Positions 57,251 to 64,000 of a stretch of 64,000 bases of DNA are shown here, piece by piece; the first letter of the stretch is position 1; every line of letters begins with the position of its first letter. The stretch is taken from positions 1,178,001 through 1,242,000 of the forward strand of contig CAWIQJ010000005.1 of NCBI GenBank assembly GCA_963838235.1, given 5' to 3'. Below the pieces are notes generated by a model. It worked only from the letters and a program-made list of their open reading frames with translations, made no database searches and was not told the origin of the DNA. A program made the position numbers and the translations under genes. The DNA is from JAFECT01 sp963838235 (lineage in GTDB: Bacteria; Pseudomonadota; Alphaproteobacteria; Caulobacterales; Caulobacteraceae).

Positions 57251-58924
57251 TCAGACCCGCAACACGACCGTTTCAACGATCGGGCGGCGGCCCCATATGC
57301 GTTGGGAAGCTTTCTTCAGTACCCGCGCAACGGCGGACTCAACCGCGCCGTCGTCGTCGCGTTCTCCGCCCTTGAGCCGGCCGATGGCGGTCTCGGCTTC
57401 GTCGGCAAGGTCGTCGAGGGCCTCTTCCAGCGGGTAGTCGGTGTCGCCGGTGACGCCGATGCCCCGGACTTCCACACCGCCGACGAGCTTACCCTTGGCG
57501 TTCAACGCCAGGGAGACCACCAGCACGCCGTTCGCCGCGGCGTGACGACGTTCGCGCAGGGCGGGGCCGCCTTCGGGTTCGAGCACATTGCCGTCGACGA
57601 ACAGGCGTCCGGACGGGACCTCGTCGATGACCTCGGGCTTGCCGGGGGCGAGGCGAACCATCTCACCGTTGCGCGGCGCGATGGTCTCGGGGACCTGCAG
57701 GTCCTTGGCGAGCGCGCAGTGTTCCAGCAGGTGGCGACGCTCGCCGTGGGTCGGCACCGCGATGTGCGGCCGCGCCCACTGGTACATCTGTTTAAGGTCG
57801 TCGCGGCACGGGTGGCCGGAGACGTGGATGCCCGGATGGTCGCGTTCAGTGTAGAGGCGCACGCCGCGGTCGGCGAGCTTGTTCTGCAGGTTGCGGATCG
57901 GGATGTCGTTGCCGGGGATCACGCGCGAGGAAAAGATGCAGCTGTCGCCCTGCCCCAGTTTCACATGCGGATGGGCGTCGTCGGCGATGCGCGACAACGC
58001 CGCGCGCGGTTCGCCCTGGCTGCCGGTGCAGAGGTACATGACGCGGTCGTGCGGCAGCGAGCCCGCCGTCGCCTCGTCAATGAAGTCTGGCACATCCTTC
58101 AAAAGGCCGACCGACTTGGCCGCGCCGGTAATGCGATGCATGGAGCGGCCGACGAGGCAGACGCTGCGCCCGGCGGCTTCGGCTGCGCGCGCGGCGGAGT
58201 CCACCCGCGCCACGTTGGAGGCGAAACAGGCGACCGCGACCTTGCCGCGCAGAGTCTTGACCAGAGCCGCCAGCTTGTCGCGCACCTCGGCTTCGGAACC
58301 GGCGGTGCCGTCCACGAAGACGTTGGTGGAATCGCACACCATGGCGAGGACGCCGTCGTCACCGAGCTTGCGGATCTGGTCGACGTCGACCTTTTCGCCG
58401 GTGATGGGATGATCGTCGATCTTCCAGTCGCCGGTGTGCAGAATGACGCCCAGCGGGGTCTTGATGGCGAGGCCGTTGGGTTCGGGGATCGAGTGCGCGA
58501 TGGTGACGAGCTCGACCTCGAAGGGGCCAAGATTGATCGTGCCGCCGAGCGGCACCTCGCGCAGGTCGACCTGGTCGAGAAGGTCGGCGTCGCGCAGCTT
58601 CTCCCGCACGAGATAGGCGGTGAACGGCGTGGCGTAGACGGGCGCCTTCATCTTCGGCCAGAGCCAGCCGATGGCGCCGATGTGATCCTCGTGCGCGTGG
58701 GTCAGCACGATGCCCAGGATATTCAGGTCCTCGGCATAGGAGGCGTCGGGCATGATGATGTCGACGCCCGGCGTGGTCGGATCGCCGAAGGTCACGCCGA
58801 CGTCCACCACAATCCACTGGCGCGCATGCGGCGGTCCCCAACCGTAGAGATTGAGGTTCATGCCGATTTCGTTGGAGCCGCCGAGCGGCAGGAAAACGAG
58901 TTCGTCCTGGGAAGATTTGGTCAT
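57251..58924 (-). CDS. rnj: Ribonuclease J
   Basis: Metallo-beta-lactamase/beta-CASP exo- and endonuclease for rRNA and mRNA processing. 557 residues. LPLGGSNEIGMNLNLYG starts it, metal motif LTHAHEDHIGAI, later VTIAHSIPEPNGLAI, HTGDWKIDD, and beta-CASP block YLCTGSQGEPRAALSRIA with IFSSRVIPGNDIPIRNLQNK and VSGHPCRDDLKQMYQWARPH. The stop overlaps nothing; the ATG overlaps the coaX stop by four bases. Confidence 0.95.
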   Translation of the reverse strand: MTKSSQDELVFLPLGGSNEIGMNLNLYGWGPPHARQWIVVDVGVTFGDPTTPGVDIIMPDASYAEDLNILGIVLTHAHEDHIGAIGWLWPKMKAPVYATPFTAYLVREKLRDADLLDQVDLREVPLGGTINLGPFEVELVTIAHSIPEPNGLAIKTPLGVILHTGDWKIDDHPITGEKVDVDQIRKLGDDGVLAMVCDSTNVFVDGTAGSEAEVRDKLAALVKTLRGKVAVACFASNVARVDSAARAAEAAGRSVCLVGRSMHRITGAAKSVGLLKDVPDFIDEATAGSLPHDRVMYLCTGSQGEPRAALSRIADDAHPHVKLGQGDSCIFSSRVIPGNDIPIRNLQNKLADRGVRLYTERDHPGIHVSGHPCRDDLKQMYQWARPHIAVPTHGERRHLLEHCALAKDLQVPETIAPRNGEMVRLAPGKPEVIDEVPSGRLFVDGNVLEPEGGPALRERRHAAANGVLVVSLALNAKGKLVGGVEVRGIGVTGDTDYPLEEALDDLADEAETAIGRLKGGERDDDGAVESAVARVLKKASQRIWGRRPIVETVVLRV

Positions 58925-59706
58925 ACGGTCGCGGCGCCTCCGTTGCGCCGCCAGATTTCGAGGAGACCGCGGATGGTCAGGTCGTGGTCGAAGGTGTCGA
59001 TGTTGATGGTGGCGCCTTCGAACAGCGAGGCGACGCCGCCGGTGGCGACCACGGTCATGGGTTTGCCGTACTCCGCCTTGATGCGCGCAATCAGGCCGTC
59101 GATCAGATCGATGTAGCCCCAGTACACGCCCGACTGCATGGCGGTCACCGTGTCCTTGCCGATGACCTGGTTGCGCGTGGGCCGCGCGATCGCCACCCGC
59201 GGCAGTTTGGCGGCGGCGCTGTGCAGGGCCTGCATGGAGAGGTTGATGCCGGGCGCGATGACCCCGCCCTCGAATGCGCCGTCGGCGCCGACCACGTCCA
59301 ATGTCGTCGCGGTGCCGGAGTCGACCAGGATCAGCGGACCGCCGTATTTGACGAAACCGCCGACGGCGTTGACCAGGCGGTCGGCGCCGGCTTCGGACGG
59401 CTGGTCGATGCGGATTTCGATGCCGAGTTCGGCGTTGTCGCCCACGACCAGCGGTTCGGTCTTCAGATAGCGCCGGGCCAGGTTCCTCAGGTTGAACAGC
59501 GACTGGGGCACGACGCTGGATATGATGCAGCCGTTGAGTTTGGACAGCTTCAGCCCGCCCATCTGCAAAAGCTGGCTCAGCCAGACCGCGTATTCATCGG
59601 CAGTGCGCGTCGCCTCGGTCGCGGTGCGCCATTGCTCAAGCCACTCCTGGCCGTCGTGGACGGCGAAGAGGGTGTTGGTGTTGCCCTGTTCAATGGCGAG
59701 GAGCAT
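58921..59706 (-). CDS. coaX: Type III pantothenate kinase
   Basis: First step of CoA synthesis. 261 residues of the ASKHA fold. MLLAIEQGNTNTLFAVHDGQ (phosphate loop; many relatives have DxGNTN), GADRLVNAVGGFVKYGGPLI, LVDSGTATTLDVVGADGAFE and GGVIAPGINLSM. The first acidic residue is Glu in place of the usual Asp. Coupled to rnj by ATGA and nine bases after birA. Confidence 0.93.
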   Translation of the reverse strand: MLLAIEQGNTNTLFAVHDGQEWLEQWRTATEATRTADEYAVWLSQLLQMGGLKLSKLNGCIISSVVPQSLFNLRNLARRYLKTEPLVVGDNAELGIEIRIDQPSEAGADRLVNAVGGFVKYGGPLILVDSGTATTLDVVGADGAFEGGVIAPGINLSMQALHSAAAKLPRVAIARPTRNQVIGKDTVTAMQSGVYWGYIDLIDGLIARIKAEYGKPMTVVATGGVASLFEGATINIDTFDHDLTIRGLLEIWRRNGGAATV

Positions 59707-59715
59707 GGCGCTTCC

Positions 59716-60472
59716 TTACGCCCTATCGAAGAAGACGTCGCCCGCCGTGATGCGGCGCGTTTCCCCGCTCGGCAGGCGCAGACGCAGCGATCCGTCCGGC
59801 TCCAGCCCTTCGGCGACCCCGTGCACGGTCTCGCTGCCCAGTTGCGCGACACAGAGCTTGCCCAGGCCATCGGCGCGGGCGGTCCAGTCGGCGGCGATGG
59901 CGGCGAAGCCTTGCCGTTCCCACTGCGCCAGGCGCTCGGCGAACAGGGGCGCGAAGGCGGCCATGGCCTCGTCGACCTTGGGCGCGCGGGGCGCGTCGTG
60001 GCGCAGGTGGTCAGCCACGCGGGTCGCGGGCCGTTCGGTGTTGGTCGGCGTGTGGTTGAGGTTCAGGCCGCAACCGATGGCGAGCCACAGCGATCCGTCC
60101 GCCCGCGCGCCGGAACTCGATGAGGATGCCCGAGGCCTTCAGGCCGTCGATGAGCACGTCGTTGGGCCATTTGATGCGCACGAGGTTGGCGGGGACATAG
60201 CGTTCGAACAGGTCGGCGATGGCGAGGGCGGCGACGAAGGCGACTTGCGCCGCTTCCACCGGCGGCTTGTCGGTAAAGGTGAGCAGGGTCGCGGCGAGGT
60301 TGCCGATCTCGGTCGACCAAGCGCGGCCCCGCCGGCCGCGGCCCGCGGTCTGGCGCTTGGCGGTGATCCACACGGGTTCGCTCGCGCCCGCTTCCGCACG
60401 GCGGCGCGCCTCCGCGTTGGTGGAGTCGATCTCGGCGAAGGCGAGGATCGGTATCGGCAGGGCGCCGATCAT
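59716..60472 (-). CDS. birA: Biotin--protein ligase (frameshifted)
   Basis: Attaches biotin to acetyl-CoA carboxylase. No DNA-binding domain, so it is a pure ligase of about 251 residues. EIDSTNAEARRRAEAG, TAKRQTAGRGRRGRAWSTEI (biotinyl-AMP loop), IKWPNDVLIDGLKASGILIE. An extra base at 60114/60115 shifts the frame; corrected it reads SGARADGSLWLAIGCGLNLN. The C-terminal domain is GVAEGLEPDGSLRLRLPSGE. Ten bases after nuoN. Confidence 0.93.
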
Positions 60473-60482
60473 GGGCGCGACC

Positions 60483-61916
60483 TCAGGGAAGGCCCAACGA
60501 TTTGGACGCGGCCTGGGCGGCGGGCGTGAGCCAGACCAGGGCGCCCCACACCAGCACGGCTGCGAACAGCGAACAGGCGTAGGCGATCCAGCGCGCTTCC
60601 GCAGGTGAACGGTCGACCTTGCCGGGCGCGGGGTCGAACCACATCAGCTTGAGGATGCGCAGGTAGTAGAAGGCGGCCACTACGGATGCGACAAGGCCGG
60701 CGATCGCGTAGGGCCACAGGCCGTCGACGGCCAGCGCTGCCTTGAACACGAAGTACTTTCCCCAGAACCCGGAAAACGGCGGCATGCCCAGGACCGAAAG
60801 CGAGAGCGCGGTGAGCGCTAGCGCCAGTCCTGGTCGTTCGCGTTTCAGGCCGGCGAAGTCCTGGATCAGCACCATCGGCTTGCCGTCGCGCTTCAGCGCT
60901 TCGAGGCAGGCGAAGAAGCCGGTGGTGTCGATCATGTAGAGCACCATGAACACCAGCATGGCCTGGATGCCGATACTGGTGCCCGCGGCGATGCCGAGCA
61001 GGGCGTAGCCGATGTTGGCGATGGAGGAATAGGCCAGCAGACGCTTGAAGTCTTTCTGCACCAGGCCGCCGAAGGCGCCGACGACGAAGGAGATGACCGC
61101 AAGGATCAGGATCACCCCGCGCCACTGTTCGATGGCGCCGGGGAAGGCCTGGTCCAGGGTGCGCGCGAACAGCACCATAGCGGCGAGTTTGGGCGCGGCG
61201 GCGACGAAGGCCACGACCGGCGTGGGCGCGCCCTCGTAGACGTCGGGCGTCCACATGTGGAAGGGCGCGGCGGAGACCTTGAAGGCGATGCCGCAGATCA
61301 GGAAGATCAGGCCGAACAGCTCGCCGATGTGGGCGCCGCCGTGGGTCGCCGCGGCGATGTCGGTGAAGCGCATGGAGCCCGCGAAGCCGTAGATCAGGCT
61401 CGCGCCGTAGAGCAGCAGGCCCGAGGACAGGGCGCCCAGGACGAAATACTTCAGGCCCGCTTCGGACGACTTGGCGTCGTCGCGCTGGAAGGCGGCGAGC
61501 ACGTAGAGCGCCAGGGACTGCAACTCGATGGAGATGTAGAGCGAGATCAGGTCCGATGCGGAAACCATCATGCTCATGCCCAGTGTGGCGAGCAGGATCA
61601 GCACCGGATATTCGAACTTGGGTTGGCCGGAACGTTTGAGCCAGCCGTAGCCGAGCACCACGCCGAACGCCGCGGCGACGTAGATCGCGACCTTAGAATA
61701 GCGCGCGGTCGCGTCCATGACGAACGAACCGTGGAAGGGCGCGCCGAGCGGCCCCATGGCGGCGGTGACGGCGGCGCCGATCAGAAGCGCGCCGGACAGG
61801 AGCGACAAGGCGCCGGTAGCCTTGGAGCCGAAGACTGCGCCCAGCAGCAGGACGCCGAGCGCGCCCAGGGCGAGGATCAGTTCAGGCGCACAGACGGTCA
61901 GGGTCGCGTAGTCCAT
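60483..61916 (-). CDS. nuoN: NADH-quinone oxidoreductase subunit N
   Basis: Antiporter-like proton-pumping subunit of complex I; 477 residues and about 14 membrane helices. Landmarks are ILALGALGVLLLGAVFG, YISIELQSLALYVLAAFQRD, SSEAGLKYFVLGALSSGLLL, FKVSAAPFHMWTPDVYEGAP and FKRLLAYSSIANIGYALLGI. One base after nuoM, last of the nuo operon before birA. Confidence 0.96.
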   Translation of the reverse strand: MDYATLTVCAPELILALGALGVLLLGAVFGSKATGALSLLSGALLIGAAVTAAMGPLGAPFHGSFVMDATARYSKVAIYVAAAFGVVLGYGWLKRSGQPKFEYPVLILLATLGMSMMVSASDLISLYISIELQSLALYVLAAFQRDDAKSSEAGLKYFVLGALSSGLLLYGASLIYGFAGSMRFTDIAAATHGGAHIGELFGLIFLICGIAFKVSAAPFHMWTPDVYEGAPTPVVAFVAAAPKLAAMVLFARTLDQAFPGAIEQWRGVILILAVISFVVGAFGGLVQKDFKRLLAYSSIANIGYALLGIAAGTSIGIQAMLVFMVLYMIDTTGFFACLEALKRDGKPMVLIQDFAGLKRERPGLALALTALSLSVLGMPPFSGFWGKYFVFKAALAVDGLWPYAIAGLVASVVAAFYYLRILKLMWFDPAPGKVDRSPAEARWIAYACSLFAAVLVWGALVWLTPAAQAASKSLGLP

Positions 61917-61917
61917 C

Positions 61918-63414
61918 TCAGCGCGCCCCGATGGCAGTCTGGTAGGCCTGCACGACCGCGTCCGCCGAGGCGTGGGTCACGTCGAAGACCAGGTTGGGAT
62001 AGACGCCCAGGACCAGGGTGCCCACGATGAGCGGGGCGAACACCACGATCTCACGCCAGTCGAGGTCGGTGATGGTGGAAAGCTGCGGATTGGTAATCTC
62101 GCCGAAGGCGACGCGGCGGTAAAGCGTCAGCGCATAGGCGGCGGAGAAGATCACGCCGCTGGCGGCGAAGAACACCGTCCAGGTGGAGACGTTATAGGCC
62201 CCGACCATGGTCAGGATCTCGCCGATGAAGCCCGAGGTGCCCGGCAGGCCGACATTGGCCATGGTGAAGACCATGAAGGTCGCCGCGTACCAGGGCATGC
62301 GGTTCACCAGCCCGCCGTAGAAGGCGATCTCGCGCGTGTGCATGCGGTCGTAGACCACGCCGACGCAGAGGAAGAGCGCGCCGGAGATCACCCCGTGGCT
62401 CAGCATCTGGAAGATGGCGCCTTCCATGCCCTGGGCGTTGCCGGCGAAGATGCCCATGGTCACGAAGCCCATATGGGCCACCGACGAATAGGCGATCAGC
62501 TTCTTCATGTCGGTCTGCCGGAAGGCGACCAGCGAGGTGTAGACGATGGCGATCGTCGACAGGGCGAACATCACTGGCGTCAGCAATTGCGACGCGTGCG
62601 GGAACATCGGCAGGTCGAAGCGGATGAAGCCGTAGCCGCCGAGCTTCAGCAGGATGCCGGCCAGGATCACCGAACCGGCGGTCGGCGCCTCGACGTGAGC
62701 GTCGGGCAGCCAGGTGTGCACCGGCCACATCGGCAGCTTCACCGCGAAGGAGGCGGTGAAGGCTATGAACAGCAATATCTGGGTGTTGGGATCCCAGTGA
62801 TAGGCGGTCAGCGCACGGATGTCGGTCGTCCCCGCGGTGGCGGCCATGTAGAGCATGGCGCCCAGCATCAGGACCGATCCCAGGAGCGTGTAGAGGAAGA
62901 ACTTGTAGGCTGCGTAGACCCGGTTCTTGCCGCCCCAGATGCCGATGATCAGGAACATCGGAACCAGGCCACCTTCGAAGAAAATGTAGAACAGGAAAAG
63001 GTCGAGCGAGGTGAACACCCCGACGATCAGGGTCTCGAGCACGAGGAAACAGATCAGGTATTCGAGCACCCGCTCCTTGATCGGCTTCCAGCTGGCGATG
63101 ATGCAGATCGGCATCAGGAACGCGGTGAGCAGCACGAACAGGATGGAAATCCCATCCACGCCCATGTGGTAGCCGGCGCCGGCGAACCAGACGTAGTTCT
63201 CTTCGAACTGATAGCCCGGGATCGCGTGGTTGAAGTGCGCCACCAGCCAGATCGACACCGCTAGAGTCGCGATGGTCGTCCCCAGCGCGATCCACTTCGC
63301 GTTGCGCTCGATCACCGGCTGGTCGTCGGGGCGCGCCAGGAAGCGCAGCAGCATGATCGCGGCCGCGCCCACCAGCGGCAGGAAGGTTACGAGGGTGAGA
63401 ATGTGATCGGTCAT
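61918..63414 (-). CDS. nuoM: NADH-quinone oxidoreductase subunit M
   Basis: Second antiporter-like subunit of complex I; 498 residues. Landmarks are VDGISILFVLLTAFLMPICI, IFFEGGLVPMFLIIGIWGG, VKLPMWPVHTWLPDAHVEAP (conserved Lys), KKLIAYSSVAHMGFVTMGIF and LCVGVVYDRMHTREIAFYGG. It sits ten bases after nuoL and one before nuoN. Confidence 0.97.
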   Translation of the reverse strand: MTDHILTLVTFLPLVGAAAIMLLRFLARPDDQPVIERNAKWIALGTTIATLAVSIWLVAHFNHAIPGYQFEENYVWFAGAGYHMGVDGISILFVLLTAFLMPICIIASWKPIKERVLEYLICFLVLETLIVGVFTSLDLFLFYIFFEGGLVPMFLIIGIWGGKNRVYAAYKFFLYTLLGSVLMLGAMLYMAATAGTTDIRALTAYHWDPNTQILLFIAFTASFAVKLPMWPVHTWLPDAHVEAPTAGSVILAGILLKLGGYGFIRFDLPMFPHASQLLTPVMFALSTIAIVYTSLVAFRQTDMKKLIAYSSVAHMGFVTMGIFAGNAQGMEGAIFQMLSHGVISGALFLCVGVVYDRMHTREIAFYGGLVNRMPWYAATFMVFTMANVGLPGTSGFIGEILTMVGAYNVSTWTVFFAASGVIFSAAYALTLYRRVAFGEITNPQLSTITDLDWREIVVFAPLIVGTLVLGVYPNLVFDVTHASADAVVQAYQTAIGAR

Positions 63415-63424
63415 CCGCCCTCCC

Positions 63425-64000
63425 CTAGCGCCAGTTGAACATGGCGTAGGTCAAAAGACCCACGACGCCGAGGAGCATGACGAAGGCGTAGTGATAGACG
63501 TAACCCGACTGGATCTTGCTCTGGCGCTTGGCCCACTGCAGCGACACCCAGGCAAAGCCGTCGGGGCCCAGGCCGTCGATGATCTTCTGGTCGCCGACCT
63601 TCCAGAACAGGTCGCCGAGCAGCTTGGTCCCGCGCACGAAGACGAAGTCGTAGAACTCGTCGAAGAACCACTTGTTGTAAAGGAAGGTCCACAGTGGGCC
63701 CTTCTGCGCCGCGATCCGCGCCGCCAGGCCTTCATGCAGGATGTAGAACCAGGCCGCGATCAGCAGACCCGCAACCGACACCACCAGCGGCGACCAGATC
63801 ACCCACTGGGGCAGGCCTGCTTCGCTCAGCGCATGGCTGCCGGGCGCGTTGAAGATCGAATGACCCCAGAACGCCGCCTGATGTTCGCCCACGAAGTCCG
63901 GCGCGAACACGCCACCTGCCGCGATGGCGCCGACGGCCAGCAACAAGAGCGGGACCAGCATGACCCACGGGCTCTCGTGCGGCTTGTGCTGCGCGTCCGG
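63425..64000 (-). CDS. nuoL: NADH-quinone oxidoreductase subunit L, C-terminal part
   Basis: The frame is open to the right edge, so about 191 C-terminal residues are visible. They include MLVPLLLLAVGAIAAGGVFA, membrane segment VIWSPLVVSVAGLLIAAWFY, the lateral amphipathic helix region with FLYNKWFFDEFYDFVFVRG, and the final helix YVYHYAFVMLLGVVGLLTYA. The residues before position 63961 (ending HESPWV) are in the same frame. Confidence 0.95.
   Translation of the reverse strand, partial: PDAQHKPHESPWVMLVPLLLLAVGAIAAGGVFAPDFVGEHQAAFWGHSIFNAPGSHALSEAGLPQWVIWSPLVVSVAGLLIAAWFYILHEGLAARIAAQKGPLWTFLYNKWFFDEFYDFVFVRGTKLLGDLFWKVGDQKIIDGLGPDGFAWVSLQWAKRQSKIQSGYVYHYAFVMLLGVVGLLTYAMFNWR

Noticed and set aside
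57302..59116. 604-residue open frame on the plus strand opposite rnj/coaX
   Set aside because: Composition is that of a GC-rich antisense shadow (Val/Gly/Arg/His rich); rnj and coaX on the other strand have full motifs.

Overview
The window is a GC-rich chromosomal segment of an alphaproteobacterium, almost certainly Caulobacteraceae (Caulobacter/Phenylobacterium-like). The evidence is gene content and order: trpD-trpC-lexA, divergent comEC/gltX, gltA, then the minus-strand block dnaE / rpsB-tsf-pyrH-frr-uppS-cdsA-dxr-rseP-bamA-skp-lpxD-fabZ-lpxA-lpxI-lpxB, and at the far end nuoL-nuoM-nuoN-birA-coaX-rnj-mce-proS-lolC-lolD. LpxI (rather than LpxH), the SOS boxes of the form GTTC-N7-GTTC and a sidA-like microgene beside dnaE also fit this family.

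Layout. 1-2.2 kb: end of trp genes and lexA with two perfect SOS boxes. 2.2-5 kb: LysR regulator divergent from an azoreductase, plus a nitrilase. 5-11.7 kb: comEC, gltX, gltA and a secreted S41-type protein. 11.6-26.6 kb: the envelope and translation operon (lipid A, BamA, RseP, isoprenoid and phospholipid steps, EF-Ts, S2). 26.8-27.7 kb: small DUF488 and DUF559 genes facing each other across a palindromic repeat. 27.7-31.2 kb: dnaE, then a repeat array and the sidA-like microgene. 31.5-38.3 kb: a low-GC island with a P-loop ATPase carrying a zinc ribbon, a GC-rich phytanoyl-CoA dioxygenase remnant, and a five-gene operon (substrate-binding protein, permease, ATPase, an unrecognised 478-residue protein and a small membrane protein). 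38.3-51.7 kb: GC-rich accessory genes (serine hydrolase, GH1 glycosidase, aldo/keto reductase, S33 hydrolase, DUF427, ATP-grasp, YbjN, DUF885, ArsR/SRPBCC pair, two paralogous membrane proteins) separated by several palindromic repeat families. 51.7-64 kb: lolD, lolC, proS, mce, rnj, coaX, birA and the end of the nuo operon.

How the genes work together. The minus-strand block from rpsB to lpxB couples translation factors to outer-membrane biogenesis: dxr and uppS feed undecaprenyl phosphate, cdsA feeds phospholipids, lpxD/A/I/B make lipid A, and bamA/skp assemble porins. LolCD at the other end releases lipoproteins. lexA and the sidA-like gene form a damage-response pair.

Data quality. Many essential genes are split by single-base indels, nearly all extra bases. 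They are scattered at about one per several kb outside 20.3-31.2 kb and dense inside it. I treat these as consensus errors and annotate whole genes across them, giving the approximate break points. A separate in-frame amber codon interrupts lolC.
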